DNA from: Rhodoferax sp.
Lineage (GTDB): Bacteria; Pseudomonadota; Gammaproteobacteria; Burkholderiales; Burkholderiaceae_C
Reading direction: 5' to 3'
Assembly: GCA_030682475.1 (NCBI GenBank)
Contig: JAUXOA010000074.1
Coordinates: forward strand, 27,430-91,429
DNA length: 64,000 nt
Shown: one piece after another, positions 10,111 to 20,338 of the stretch
How positions within the stretch are numbered: the stretch's first letter is position 1
How the letters are laid out: each line of letters begins with the position of its first letter
Position numbers and translations under genes: made by a program
The notes under the pieces: generated by a model
Databases searched by the model: none
Told to the model about the DNA's origin: nothing
The model's input: the letters and a program-made list of their open reading frames with translations, nothing else

Positions 10111-10836
10111 TCAGCTTTTCAAAGCCTTGCGAAGTGCCTCCTTGACAAAGTCAGGCAAGGTCTTGTCAGCTTTTGTGGCTTTTTTTCGCGCGACCTCATA
10201 CTCCGCCACCTCTTCACCCACCCAAACAATATCGAGTCTGCGCTGCGCAAGCGTTGCGACATGCTGGTAAGACTCGGGATAAGCCCAATAGCAAGATCGA
10301 CAAACCTGCACGCTTTTAGCTTTAAGCCAATTTTGGCAGTGCTCACAAGACCATGACTTTGCCCGATTCGCGGAGCCACAGAGCAGCATGAAATCGTTCG
10401 GTTCCTGGCTTTGATCGGATGCATCACCCGCTACTTCATAAGGAATACGATGGTCAATTTGTAGTTCGCGATCAGCCACTGGTTCAAGATAAATAAAGCA
10501 TCGAGGGCCGTGAATTTGGATCAACTTCATCTTGAGTTTGTTCGATAAAGCGGTTCTTCCGGCTCGTTTGGAATAGTTTGCGCCACCCTCTTCATCAAAT
10601 ACATAAGCCCCAATACGCCTGCCGTCAGGCCCCTTGACACGAATTGTTTTGAGAGCAATGCCGTGTTCCCGCACGTCACGCGCTGCGCGAGGTGGATGGT
10701 TATAGCCGTAGGTGACTTTCAACTCATCCGTCGTAATCTGCCCGTGTGCCAGGATGTGGTCAATGACTGTTTTGGGACGCTTGGCTGTCACAGCCTGCGC
10801 TTTCTCAATGAACAGCCTCGAAAGTTTCTGCGTCAT
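10111..10836 (-). CDS. HNH-type restriction endonuclease (putative)
   Basis: 241 residues. The N-terminal part resembles a helix-turn-helix DNA reader (residues about 20-60). The centre has an HNH-like active site: LQIDHRIPYEV, then NDFMLLCGSANRAKSW with CEHC and a further CRSC pair, probably binding zinc. It overlaps the end of an adenine methyltransferase gene by 32 bp in the same direction, a normal restriction-modification arrangement. Together they read as a type II R-M system; the recognition site cannot be told. Its base composition looks less GC-rich than argC and recX on either side, suggesting transfer. Confidence 0.8.
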   Translation of the reverse strand: MTQKLSRLFIEKAQAVTAKRPKTVIDHILAHGQITTDELKVTYGYNHPPRAARDVREHGIALKTIRVKGPDGRRIGAYVFDEEGGANYSKRAGRTALSNKLKMKLIQIHGPRCFIYLEPVADRELQIDHRIPYEVAGDASDQSQEPNDFMLLCGSANRAKSWSCEHCQNWLKAKSVQVCRSCYWAYPESYQHVATLAQRRLDIVWVGEEVAEYEVARKKATKADKTLPDFVKEALRKALKS

Positions 10837-11761
10837 AGGAAGAGGGGAACAAGGCTAGTGAATCGGCTTGCTTGGTGGCAACAAGTCTGTGCGATGATTT
10901 CGTCAGGCGCTTGATCAAGGGTTTTGACAAATACAAAGACTCAATCGTCACATCGTCGCGGCCCAGCAAGGTTGCTGTACTTGAACGCCCCGCGTCCAAC
11001 TCCAGTCGTTCCAATTCCAGTCGCTCGGGAAGCGCTTGACCGTAGACACGCTCACCCAACTTTCCGTCATAGCTCACGATATAGGAAATGCCCCTCTGGT
11101 TCAAAGCGTCTAGTGAGTCCACAAAGACATCAAACGCCAATCCAGACAGGTATCGACCATCCCGCTCACCAGAGACACCTTGATAAGGTGGATCCATGTA
11201 AATCAAATCATGCTCTTGGACGTCTTTAATTGCCAGTCTGTAATCCATCGAAGAAAAGCTGCTTCGCCCTTTGAGCAAATACGAAATCCCAAATATATTG
11301 CGTTGCATGGTTGGGGGCCGCGTGCCCTTACGGCGCTTATCCGGACTTTGATTGAACAAGCCTTCTCGGTTGTAACGCACCGCGCCTTTGATGCAACGGG
11401 CCAGCAAGTACAACAATAGTTCTGGTTCCTGCGTCTGGTTGAACTTGTCGCGCACTGCGTTGAAGTGGGCCACGCTCTGTGTCTGCCCTTCGCCCTGAGC
11501 CGCCCACACAGAGCCATAAACATCGGACGTGCCTTGCGGATTTTCAACCATGCTTTGCAGCAGTTTAGCCAGTGGCTGATTCAAATCGTTGATGACAAAG
11601 CGCTGTGCCATTCCGCAAGCTGCTGCTGCAATGCTCATGGCCGCAGAGCCAGAAAAAGGTTCATAGAGCGTTTGCACATCATCTGGGAAATATTCGAGAA
11701 TGCGCGCAGCCAAGTGACGTTTGCTGCCTTGATATTGAATCGGGTGCGGTAGAGCGCTCAC
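10805..11761 (-). CDS. D12-class DNA adenine methyltransferase
   Basis: Motif I LYEPFSGSAAMS and catalytic motif IV LIYMDPPYQG, in that order, define the alpha (D12/Dam-like) group of N6-adenine methyltransferases; IQYQGSKRHLA is the usual N-terminal motif. I chose the GTG at 11761 (318 residues), preceded by GCGAGG. The frame stays open to an ATG at 11842, but that start would lie inside recX. It protects DNA from the HNH nuclease encoded downstream. An orphan regulatory role is less likely given the overlapping nuclease. Confidence 0.88.
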   Translation of the reverse strand: MSALPHPIQYQGSKRHLAARILEYFPDDVQTLYEPFSGSAAMSIAAAACGMAQRFVINDLNQPLAKLLQSMVENPQGTSDVYGSVWAAQGEGQTQSVAHFNAVRDKFNQTQEPELLLYLLARCIKGAVRYNREGLFNQSPDKRRKGTRPPTMQRNIFGISYLLKGRSSFSSMDYRLAIKDVQEHDLIYMDPPYQGVSGERDGRYLSGLAFDVFVDSLDALNQRGISYIVSYDGKLGERVYGQALPERLELERLELDAGRSSTATLLGRDDVTIESLYLSKPLIKRLTKSSHRLVATKQADSLALFPSSYDAETFEAVH

Positions 11762-11816
11762 TGTGACCTCGCTATTTAACAGTTTTGGATTATTAACTAT
11801 TCCGACCTCGTGCGGA

Positions 11817-12275
11817 CTAATCGTCCTCGTCCCCAACCCCACCCAACACCACGCGCCGGATTACTTCCGCACCAAAGCCGCGCGACGCCAGAAACCGCAT
11901 TTGTTTGGCCGCAGCTAAAGCATCCAGCGGCGGCGCGCCGAACTTTTTACGCCACACCGCCAGCGCGCGTTCGCGCTCGCTGGCCTGCAGGCCCGCCAGG
12001 GCCTCGCCCACGGCCTGCGGGTCCAGGCCTTTGTCTTGCAGCTCCTGCTTGATGCGCGCCATGCCCAATTTGGCCGCACGGCGATGAAGCACCGATTCGA
12101 TCACCCGCTGCTCATCGATGAAGCCTTTGGCTTGCAGTTCGTCCAGCGCCTGGGCCAGTGCACCGGGCTCTTCTTCGAAACGCCTCAGCTTGCGCTCCAG
12201 CTCGGCGCGTGAATGCTCACGCACACTGAGCAGGCGCAGGGCGCGGCCTTTCAGGGAAGGTTGGGCAAACGACAT
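11817..12275 (-). CDS. recX: Regulatory protein RecX
   Basis: 152 residues from MSFAQPSLKGRALRLLSVRE. It is rich in helical three-helix repeats (RALRLLSVREHSRAELERKL ... GFIDEQRVIES ... RGFGAEVIRRVV), as in RecX. RecX binds RecA filaments and limits their growth and recombinase activity. It lies downstream of recA on the same strand, the usual order. A REP-like palindrome of about 130 bp now separates them. Longer starts (GTG 12293, ATG 12284) would lie in or at that palindrome. Confidence 0.92.
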   Translation of the reverse strand: MSFAQPSLKGRALRLLSVREHSRAELERKLRRFEEEPGALAQALDELQAKGFIDEQRVIESVLHRRAAKLGMARIKQELQDKGLDPQAVGEALAGLQASERERALAVWRKKFGAPPLDALAAAKQMRFLASRGFGAEVIRRVVLGGVGDEDD

Positions 12276-12285
12276 GGGGCACATA

Positions 12286-12416
12286 CTGTTCACTTAAACC
12301 GTTCGCCCTGAGCTTGGCCTGTCCTGAGCTTGACGAAGGGTCGAAGGGTTGTCACAGCGCAAATGGACTTCGACAGGCTCAGCCCGAACGGGGTTGTAGG
12401 CTTAAATGAACAGCAT
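12286..12416. repeat. REP-C palindromic element between recA and recX
   Basis: The core is CCGTTCGCCCTGAGC ... GCTCAGCCCGAACGG with internal GGTCGAAGG/CTTCGACAGG arms. Outer arms extend the palindrome (CTGTTCACTTAAACC against the complement of GGCTTAAATGAACAG). The same core family is inserted within icmF at 24195-24278. Confidence 0.85.
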
Positions 12417-12421
12417 TGTGG

Positions 12422-13504
12422 CTAGGGGGCTTTTTTGCTTGAAGTTTTGGTCTTCACATCGGCATCGGCCGCACCCGGCAGCAATCGGATGCCCAGAGAC
12501 GCGCGTACCTTGTTTTCTATCTCATGCGACAACTCCGGGTTTTCGCGCAGGAACTCGCGCGCGTTGTCGCGGCCCTGTCCGATTTTTTCGCCGTTGTAGG
12601 CGTACCAGGCACCCGATTTGTCCAGAATGTTGGCCGTCACGCCCATGTCGATGATCTCGCCGTGACGGCTGATGCCCTCGCCGAACAAAATGTCGAACTC
12701 AGCCGTCTTGAATGGCGACGCCACTTTGTTTTTCACGACCTTCACTCTGGTTTCATTGCCGATGGCTTCGTCACCCTTTTTGATGGTGCCGATGCGCCGG
12801 ATATCCAGGCGCACCGAGGCGTAGAACTTCAGCGCATTGCCACCCGTGGTGGTCTCGGGCGAGCCAAACATGACGCCAATCTTCATGCGTATCTGGTTGA
12901 TGAAGACCACCATACAGTTGGTCTTTTTAATGTGGGCGGTGAGCTTGCGCAGGGCCTGGCTCATCAACCTGGCCTGCAAGCCGGGCAAAGAATCGCCCAT
13001 CTCGCCTTCGAGTTCGGCTTTCGGGGTCAGGGCCGCCACCGAGTCGATCACGATCAGATCGACGGCACCGGAGCGCACCAGCGAGTCCACAATCTCCAGC
13101 GCCTGCTCGCCGGTGTCGGGCTGGGAAATCAGCAAATCCTGCAGGTTCACGCCCAACTTCTGGGCGTACTGGATGTCGAGCGCGTGCTCGGCGTCGATAA
13201 ACGCGCATTGGCCGCCGACTTTTTGCATCTCGGCAATCACTTGCAAGGTCAGCGTGGTCTTGCCCGACGATTCCGGGCCGTAAATCTCGACCACACGCCC
13301 GCGCGGCAGGCCGCCGACACCTAACGCAATGTCCAACCCGAGCGAGCCGGTGGAGACGACCTGGATGTCTTCGATGACCTCACCCTCACCCAAGCGCATG
13401 ATGGTGCCTTTTCCGAACTGTTTTTCAATCTGGGCCAGTGCCACTTGCAGGGCTTTGGCTTTTTCACTGGTAGCGGGGCTGGTGGCTTTGACGGGTGCGT
13501 CCAT
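12422..13504 (-). CDS. recA: Recombinase RecA
   Basis: 360 residues starting [20 protein letters not shown], with GGAG eight bases before the ATG. The longer open frame to 13555 has no such support. Walker A is [10 protein letters not shown], Walker B-like [12 protein letters not shown]; loop L2 and the [19 protein letters not shown] segment are typical. It forms filaments on single-stranded DNA, drives strand exchange and triggers LexA cleavage. A LexA box lies 55 bp upstream. recX is downstream. Confidence 0.98.
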   Translation of the reverse strand: MDAPVKATSPATSEKAKALQVALAQIEKQFGKGTIMRLGEGEVIEDIQVVSTGSLGLDIALGVGGLPRGRVVEIYGPESSGKTTLTLQVIAEMQKVGGQCAFIDAEHALDIQYAQKLGVNLQDLLISQPDTGEQALEIVDSLVRSGAVDLIVIDSVAALTPKAELEGEMGDSLPGLQARLMSQALRKLTAHIKKTNCMVVFINQIRMKIGVMFGSPETTTGGNALKFYASVRLDIRRIGTIKKGDEAIGNETRVKVVKNKVASPFKTAEFDILFGEGISRHGEIIDMGVTANILDKSGAWYAYNGEKIGQGRDNAREFLRENPELSHEIENKVRASLGIRLLPGAADADVKTKTSSKKAP

Positions 13505-13558
13505 GAAAATCTCCTTGAATATCAACGGGTTAAGTCGGGGTTGGGCTTGGCACACCCT

Positions 13559-13574
13559 CTGTTTTTAATGACAG
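13559..13574 (-). promoter_or_regulatory. LexA (SOS) box of recA
   Basis: CTGTTTTTAATGACAG has the exact CTGT-N8-ACAG form of the proteobacterial LexA operator. It lies 55 bp upstream of the recA start. Confidence 0.85.
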
Positions 13575-13616
13575 GCTGGATGCTTGAACAGTAGTTTATC
13601 TTAGGAAGTTCAAATT

Positions 13617-13656
13617 TGTAAATAGATTTTTTAGTCAGTTTAGCTTACTATTTACA
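13617..13656 (+). promoter_or_regulatory. Inverted repeat at the marR start (probable operator)
   Basis: TGTAAATAG at 13617-13625 and its exact complement CTATTTACA at 13648-13656 have centres 31 bp apart, about three helical turns. The right arm ends 6 bp before the marR ATG. This placement suits autorepression by the MarR protein. Confidence 0.55.
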
Positions 13657-13662
13657 CTGCGT

Positions 13663-14145
13663 ATGTACACCCTGTCTAATACCTCCCTGCACGATGGCTG
13701 GCGGGAAGCGCACTTGGGACATTGGATGAGCCAGGCCCTGCAGCGCTTTGACGCCCGCGTGCTGTCCCTGATGTCGCGCAATGAAGAAGTCCCGCTGGGG
13801 CTGTCCAATCTGGCGGCGCGGGGGCGTCTGAGCGCTTCCCACATTCACATCACACGCCATCTGGCGCTGGAGGGCTCGCGCCTGACCGAGCTGGCCCGGC
13901 GCGCCAAAATGAGCAAACAGGCCATGGGCAAGCTGGTCGAGCAATGTGAGGCCTGGGGCCTGGTCACCCGTTTGATGGAGGCGCGCGATGCGCGGGCCCG
14001 GCGCATCGTGTTCACACCAGTCGGCCTCGCCTGGCTGCAGGCGTTCCGGCAAGCGGTGGCGCAGGCCGAAGAGGAGCTGCGCGCGGCGGTAGGGGCAGAG
14101 GTTGCCACCGTCATTGCGATCGGTCTGGAAGCTTATGCTGCATGA
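13663..14145 (+). CDS. MarR family transcriptional regulator
   Basis: 160 residues. The central winged helix reads LSASHIHITRHLALEGSRLTELA, then AKMSKQAMGKLVEQCEAWGLVTR (recognition helix) and DARARRIVFTPVG (wing). N- and C-terminal helices form the dimer interface. It lies divergent from recA. The ATG follows an inverted repeat closely, so autoregulation is likely. No target gene is adjacent on the same strand other than the two-component pair 150 bp downstream, so its ligand is unknown. Confidence 0.9.
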   Translation: MYTLSNTSLHDGWREAHLGHWMSQALQRFDARVLSLMSRNEEVPLGLSNLAARGRLSASHIHITRHLALEGSRLTELARRAKMSKQAMGKLVEQCEAWGLVTRLMEARDARARRIVFTPVGLAWLQAFRQAVAQAEEELRAAVGAEVATVIAIGLEAYAA

Positions 14146-14294
14146 ACTCCCCACCCAACAAAAACAGGTGCCCAGCGCAGGCGCCTAAAACGAAGTTTCA
14201 GAGGAGACTAACTTGTACTCAAGTTATGTCGTAGCTAAAATTACCCGAAAACGTGACTGTCGGCATCCGGCCTTCACCCCCAAAGGAGACTGAC

Positions 14295-14969
14295 ATGCGA
14301 ATCCTGATTGCAGAAGATGACCAGGTACTGGCCGATGGCCTGCTGCGCACCCTGCGCAGCTCGGGCGCCGCCGTGGACCACGTCGCCAGCGGTTCTGAGG
14401 CCGATGCTGCACTGATGACCAACACCGAGTTCGATTTGCTGATTCTGGATCTGGGTCTGCCCAAAATGCACGGGCTGGAGGTTCTGAAAAAACTCCGTGC
14501 CCGTGGCTCGACCCTGCCAGTGTTAATCCTGACGGCCGCCGACAGCGTGGACGAACGCGTCAAAGGCCTGGACTATGGCGCCGACGATTACATGGCCAAG
14601 CCCTTCAGCCTGCAAGAGCTGGAGGCCCGGGTGCGCGCTTTAAGCCGGCGCGGCATGGGCACCGCCAGCAGCACCATCAAACACGGACCCCTGATTTACG
14701 ACCAGTCAGGCCGCGTTGCCACCATCGACGGCGCCATGGTCGAGCTGTCAGCGCGCGAACTGGGCTTGCTCGAAGTGCTGCTGCAGCGGGCCGGCCGCTT
14801 GGTGAGCAAAGACCAGTTGGTGGAGCGACTCTGCGAATGGGGTGAAGAAGTAAGCAACAACGCGATTGAGGTCTACATCCACCGCCTGCGCAAAAAAATC
14901 GAAAAAGGGCCGATCCGCATTGCCACGGTACGGGGTCTGGGCTACTGTCTGGAAAAGATTCCGGGATAA
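14295..14969 (+). CDS. OmpR-family response regulator (TctD/QseB-like)
   Basis: 224 residues from MRILIAEDDQ, with AAAGGAG eight bases before the ATG. The receiver domain has the acidic pair in AEDDQ, the phospho-acceptor Asp in LLILDLGLPKMHGLE (about residue 51), LTAAD and the Lys in MAKPFSLQELEAR. The C-terminal winged helix (ARELGLLEVLLQRAGRLVSKDQLVERL ... VYIHRLRKKIE) binds DNA. The kinase gene follows 65 bp downstream. It resembles TctD/QseB regulators, but no tricarboxylate transporter genes are present, so the signal is unknown. Confidence 0.93.
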   Translation: MRILIAEDDQVLADGLLRTLRSSGAAVDHVASGSEADAALMTNTEFDLLILDLGLPKMHGLEVLKKLRARGSTLPVLILTAADSVDERVKGLDYGADDYMAKPFSLQELEARVRALSRRGMGTASSTIKHGPLIYDQSGRVATIDGAMVELSARELGLLEVLLQRAGRLVSKDQLVERLCEWGEEVSNNAIEVYIHRLRKKIEKGPIRIATVRGLGYCLEKIPG

Positions 14970-15034
14970 ACACATGGGCATCTATGGGGATTAACAATTT
15001 ACACGTCCCCCTATGAACCCAAGCTGGTGACGCC

Positions 15035-16477
15035 GTGAATATCTTCCACCGCGAACAACGCTCACTGTTCGGTGAAATCCTGGATTGGATGCTGACGCCG
15101 TTGCTGCTGCTGTGGCCCGTCAGTCTGGTGTTGACCTGGCTGGTGGCACAGGACATTGCCGGAAAACCGTTTGACCGGGCGCTTGAATACAACGTCGGGG
15201 CACTGGCGCAGTTGATCACCGTCAGCAACAACCGTTTGCAATTCAACCTGCCGCTGCCCGCGCGTGAACTGCTGCGCGCCGATGACTCGGACACGGTGTA
15301 CTACCAGGTGCTGGGGGCGCGGGGCGAGTTCCTGAGTGGCGAGCGTGCCCTGCCGTTACCGCCGGAAGATGAAAAAGTCGTTTTTGGCGAAATTCGCATC
15401 CGTGACGATGAAGTCAACGGCGCTGACGTCAAGGTCGCCTACACCTGGGTCAAGCCGACACTACCCGGCGCCCGACCGGCGCTGGTGCAGGTCGCCGAAA
15501 CCATGGAAAAACGCTCGGTTCTGGCGACTGAAATTGTCAAGGGCGTCATGCTGCCGCAGTTTGTCATCCTGCCCTTGGCGGTGCTGCTGGTGTGGCTGGC
15601 GCTGGTACAGGCGATCAAACCCCTGAACCAGCTTGAAGAACGGATACGCGCGCGCAAACCCGATGACTTGAGCCCGATTGATGCGCAGGCTGTCCCGCTG
15701 GAAGTCGCCCCCCTGGTGTATTCAGTCAACGATCTTTTGATGCGGCTCAAGGACTCGATCGCGACCCAAAAACGTTTCCTGGCCGACGCCGCCCATCAAC
15801 TCAAGACGCCGCTGGCGGGTTTGCGTATGCAGGCGGATCTGGCGCAACGTGAAGGCGCCAACGCTGAGGAGCTGAAACATTCCCTGCGCCAAATTGGCCG
15901 CTCCAGCATCCGGGCGACCCACACCGTCAACCAGTTGCTGGCGCTGGCCCGGGCTGAAAGCAGCGGCGCGGCGATGCCGCGCACGACCTGTGATCTGGCG
16001 GACTTGACGATGGAGGTGGTGCGGGATTGCGTGCCGCGGGCGATCGAAAAATATATTGATCTGGGCTACGAAGGCACGCAGCCTGATGCGCCGGGGGGGC
16101 AACTGGAGGGCAGCCCCACGCTCCTCAAGGAACTGATTCGAAACCTGGTGGACAACGCCCTCAACTACACTCCCTCCAGCACCAACAAGCCCGGCGTGAT
16201 CACGGCGCGGGTACTGACAGACCCTTTTGGCAAGACGCTGGTGTTGCAGGTGGAAGACTCCGGGCCCGGCGTTCCACTGGCCGAGCGCGAGCCGATCTTC
16301 CAGCCGTTCTACCGCGCCTTGGGAACCGAAGCCGATGGTTCTGGCCTGGGCTTGTCGATCGTGATGGAAATCGCCCATCAGCACAACGCCACCGTCAGCA
16401 TGGAGGACAACCGGCCAGGACAGGTGCCTCCTGGTGCCCGCTTCAGTGTGCGCTTTGTTTCCAACTGCGGTTTCTAG
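15035..16477 (+). CDS. TctE-like sensor histidine kinase
   Basis: 480 residues with a GTG start. There is one membrane helix at about 18-38, a periplasmic 2CSK_N-type sensor domain to about 165, then a second helix (MLPQFVILPLAVLLVWLALV). A HAMP-like linker follows, and the HisKA box FLADAAHQLKTPLAGL has the phospho-His near residue 254. The ATPase has N box ELIRNLVDNALNY and G boxes VEDSGPGVP and GSGLGLSIV. It is the partner of the upstream response regulator. Confidence 0.93.
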   Translation: MNIFHREQRSLFGEILDWMLTPLLLLWPVSLVLTWLVAQDIAGKPFDRALEYNVGALAQLITVSNNRLQFNLPLPARELLRADDSDTVYYQVLGARGEFLSGERALPLPPEDEKVVFGEIRIRDDEVNGADVKVAYTWVKPTLPGARPALVQVAETMEKRSVLATEIVKGVMLPQFVILPLAVLLVWLALVQAIKPLNQLEERIRARKPDDLSPIDAQAVPLEVAPLVYSVNDLLMRLKDSIATQKRFLADAAHQLKTPLAGLRMQADLAQREGANAEELKHSLRQIGRSSIRATHTVNQLLALARAESSGAAMPRTTCDLADLTMEVVRDCVPRAIEKYIDLGYEGTQPDAPGGQLEGSPTLLKELIRNLVDNALNYTPSSTNKPGVITARVLTDPFGKTLVLQVEDSGPGVPLAEREPIFQPFYRALGTEADGSGLGLSIVMEIAHQHNATVSMEDNRPGQVPPGARFSVRFVSNCGF

Positions 16478-16507
16478 GTTGCGTGGCGAGATGCCGATAA
16501 TCACCCC

Positions 16508-17926
<1,419 letters not shown>

Positions 17927-17929
17927 AGT

Positions 17930-17964
17930 CTTGCGGGACAGATCTTTAGCTCTGTCCCCAACTG
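17930..17964. repeat. Short REP-A element between convergent genes
   Basis: CTTGCGGGACAGATCTTTAGCTCTGTCCCCAACTG in two halves: GGGACAGA (17935-17942) and TCTGTCCC (17951-17958), perfect 8-bp arms with an 8-nt loop. It starts 4 bp after the dbpA stop. The same short form occurs twice in tandem at 51408-51484. Confidence 0.85.
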
Positions 17965-17979
17965 TTTGAGGGCCAGCCC

Positions 17980-18357
17980 TTACTTCTTGACCGCGATGCT
18001 GGCTTCTTCAATCAGCAGAGGGTAGGTGTAGCCGCTACCAAAGTCCCGACCCACCACCACCACGCCGGAAATGGTGACCTGGTCACCGACATTGGCGGTT
18101 TGCTTGCTGGTAACGATCAGGTTGTTGCTGTTGACGTCACCGGTGCCATCCTGCACATGCACAAAGTTTTTCCCCATGATGCCATTGTTGACCTTCACCA
18201 CTTTGCCTTGGGCGCTGATCGTCTTGCCAGCGAGGGTAGCCTTGTTTTGGTTCACGACGGCGACGGTCTTCATATTGCCTTCTGCTGAGCAAGCGGTGAA
18301 TGAAACCGGCCCCAAAATGCCAATAAATCCGGCGAACGCGATGGATAAAATTCTCAT
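17980..18357 (-). CDS. Small OB-fold lipoprotein (putative)
   Basis: 125 residues from the ATG at 18357, preceded by AGAGGG. The frame stays open upstream, but that part looks non-coding. The N-terminus is a signal peptide ending SFTAC, a possible lipobox, so a periplasmic lipoprotein is likely. The mature part (TISAQGKVVKVNNGIMGKNF, HVQDGTGD, VGDQVTISGVVVVGRDFG) has the look of an OB-fold nucleic-acid/tRNA_anti-like domain seen in small exported proteins. The function is unknown. Confidence 0.75.
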   Translation of the reverse strand: MRILSIAFAGFIGILGPVSFTACSAEGNMKTVAVVNQNKATLAGKTISAQGKVVKVNNGIMGKNFVHVQDGTGDVNSNNLIVTSKQTANVGDQVTISGVVVVGRDFGSGYTYPLLIEEASIAVKK

Positions 18358-18517
18358 AAAAACCCTCTGCAAATAGTTGAAAGCTGGTACAAAAATGCCT
18401 GCTGCAAGTATATCGTCCGCCTGAACCGTCCGTCGTTTCCTGATTTGCCCTGAACCAAACAAGCGGATACGCCAGTTAAGGTGCGAGCGTCGCGCCCACC
18501 ACATAGTCGCTGGCTGC

Positions 18518-19783
18518 TCATTGCCCCCGGGCTGCGTCAGCCCGTAGCTTGTCTTTCTTGCTTGGGCGCTTGCCTTTGATGCCGCCGGTCGCTGGCGCGC
18601 TGCTGGTGCCTTCAGCAGATGGGGTGACTGCCACTGCGGCGGTTTGCACCGGTTCGAAGCCGGCAACATGTTCACGTGGCAGGTTCAGGCACTGGTGTTT
18701 TTCTATCAGACGAAAATGCGCTTCAGTGTCTGCGCTGACAAAGCTCAGCGCCACACCACTTTGGCCGGCGCGGCCGGTGCGGCCAATGCGGTGAATGTAG
18801 TCCAGCGCCGAGCGCGGCAGGTCGTAGTTCACCACGACCGGTAATTGCACAATGTCAAGGCCCCGGGCGGCGACATCGGTAGCGATCACCACTTTGAGCC
18901 GGGACGCCTTGAAGTCGGCCAGCACCTGCGTGCGCTTGCCCTGACTCAACTCACCATGGAACGGCTCGGCGTTGATGCGGGCTTTGCGCAGTTTGTCGGC
19001 CACCATCTCGGCGGCGTGTTTGGTGGCGACAAAAACCAGCACCCGGCTCCAGGCGTTTTGCTGTATCAAATGGCACAAGAGTTGGGTCCGGCGGCCCGCG
19101 TCCACGGCAATCGCCCGCTGCACGATATCAGGCTGGCTTTGCGGTTCGGGCGCTACGTCAATGCGGACTGGATCGCGCAGCAGCTTTTGCGCGAGAGTCT
19201 GCACCGCCAGGGGAAAAGTGGCCGAGAAAAACAGGTTCTGGCGCTGTGGCGGAAGCAGTTCAAGGATGCGTGTGAGTTCTTCGGCAAACCCCAGGTCGAA
19301 CAGGCGGTCTGCCTCGTCGAGCACCAGCGCCGTGACGTCTGAGAGCGCGAGTGCGTTGTGGGCAATCAGGTCCAGCAAACGCCCGGGGGTGGCGACCACG
19401 ATGTCGGCACCGCCGCGCAAGCGCATCATCTGCGGATTGATGGAGACGCCGCCAAACACAATGGCGACCTTGAGCGCCTGCGGCTGGTGCTGCGCCAGTT
19501 TGCGAATCTCCTCGCCAACCTGAGCCGCCAGCTCGCGCGTAGGCACCAGAATCAGCACGCGAACCCGGCGCGGACGCTCCATCGAGCGATTTTCCAATTG
19601 CTGCAGCAGCGGAAGCGCAAACGCCACCGTCTTGCCGGAGCCGGTTTGCGCCGAGCCCAGCACATCGCGGCCTTGCAGAACCGCCGGAATGGCCGCCAGT
19701 TGGATCGGTGTAGGTGCAAGATAAGCCTTGGCGCTGACAGCGCGCAGAAGAGCGGGCGACAAACCGAGTGAGGAAAATGGCAT
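18518..19783 (-). CDS. DEAD-box RNA helicase (RhlE-like)
   Basis: 421 residues from MPFSSLGLSPALLRAVSAKAY. The helicase motifs are all present: TPIQ, SAQTGSGKT, PTRELAAQ, ALVLDEADRLFDLG, SATF, IATDVAARGLDI and HRIGRTGRAGQSG. The C-terminal tail is basic and low-complexity (GGIKGKRPSKKDKLRADAARGQ), as in RhlE. The longer frame to 19999 would run into the divergent DUF6172 gene. RhlE proteins remodel RNA in ribosome maturation and cold adaptation. No clear Shine-Dalgarno precedes the chosen ATG. Confidence 0.92.
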   Translation of the reverse strand: MPFSSLGLSPALLRAVSAKAYLAPTPIQLAAIPAVLQGRDVLGSAQTGSGKTVAFALPLLQQLENRSMERPRRVRVLILVPTRELAAQVGEEIRKLAQHQPQALKVAIVFGGVSINPQMMRLRGGADIVVATPGRLLDLIAHNALALSDVTALVLDEADRLFDLGFAEELTRILELLPPQRQNLFFSATFPLAVQTLAQKLLRDPVRIDVAPEPQSQPDIVQRAIAVDAGRRTQLLCHLIQQNAWSRVLVFVATKHAAEMVADKLRKARINAEPFHGELSQGKRTQVLADFKASRLKVVIATDVAARGLDIVQLPVVVNYDLPRSALDYIHRIGRTGRAGQSGVALSFVSADTEAHFRLIEKHQCLNLPREHVAGFEPVQTAAVAVTPSAEGTSSAPATGGIKGKRPSKKDKLRADAARGQ

Positions 19784-19844
19784 AAGCAGACACTTTGTAA
19801 TGTGAAAGTCGGGGGCAGGGGCCCAGTCGCATTTAATCGCCCCA

Positions 19845-20132
19845 ATGAAAAAAACATTCCCATTAAACATCGAAGGCAAGCATCGTGACCGCGTGCTTGA
19901 AGCCACCAAGCACGAAATCCGCAAATACGTCAAACGGCAACGACGAGTGCCGCTGCCCGAGGGGGTGGACTTCTGGGATTTTGATTGCAAGTTCGGCACC
20001 AGCGCGGATAACGCGACGGTGGTTCATTTTGCAACCATCACGGGGCTGATCGATGCGGTCGCCAAGGACGGAGGCGATGCGTTTTACCTCGAACTACTGG
20101 CCAAAGGCGGCCACCGCGCAGTCCGGGGATAA
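19845..20132 (+). CDS. DUF6172-like small protein
   Basis: 95 residues starting MKKTFPLNIEGKHRDRVLEA. The central KRQRRVPLPEGVDFWDFDCKFG matches what I recall of the DUF6172 family of small, uncharacterised proteobacterial proteins. No signal peptide or membrane helix is visible. It is divergent from the RhlE-like helicase and is followed by another small basic gene. Confidence 0.75.
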   Translation: MKKTFPLNIEGKHRDRVLEATKHEIRKYVKRQRRVPLPEGVDFWDFDCKFGTSADNATVVHFATITGLIDAVAKDGGDAFYLELLAKGGHRAVRG

Positions 20133-20170
20133 TGCGAAGTTTCGTTTTTACAATTCAATGGAGTTATGAC

Positions 20171-20338
20171 ATGCCCAAGACTTTCCGTACCGAGGCCGAG
20201 CGCCTCGCCACCCCCCGCCCCGTGCCACCCAAAGGCGTGTGCTTTACCGCGCCCCGGGGACAACTGCGCAGCCTGGAACGCGGCACCGCCACCAACAACA
20301 AGAAAAACCCCGGCAAGCGCTGCAAAAAAGGTGGCTGA
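20171..20338 (+). CDS. Small basic hypothetical protein
   Basis: 55 residues, MPKTFRTEAERLATPRPVPP with a Lys/Arg-rich tail ending NPGKRCKKGG. A GGAG lies 7 bp before the ATG. No family is recognised. The high Pro and Lys/Arg content suggests a disordered nucleic-acid-binding protein, but the coding call itself is only moderate. It lies 38 bp after the DUF6172 gene. Confidence 0.5.
   Translation: MPKTFRTEAERLATPRPVPPKGVCFTAPRGQLRSLERGTATNNKKNPGKRCKKGG

Noticed and set aside
18358..18675. Longer start for the OB-fold lipoprotein
   Set aside because: The upstream codons have no signal and overlap the 3' region of the helicase gene; the ATG at 18357 gives a proper signal peptide.
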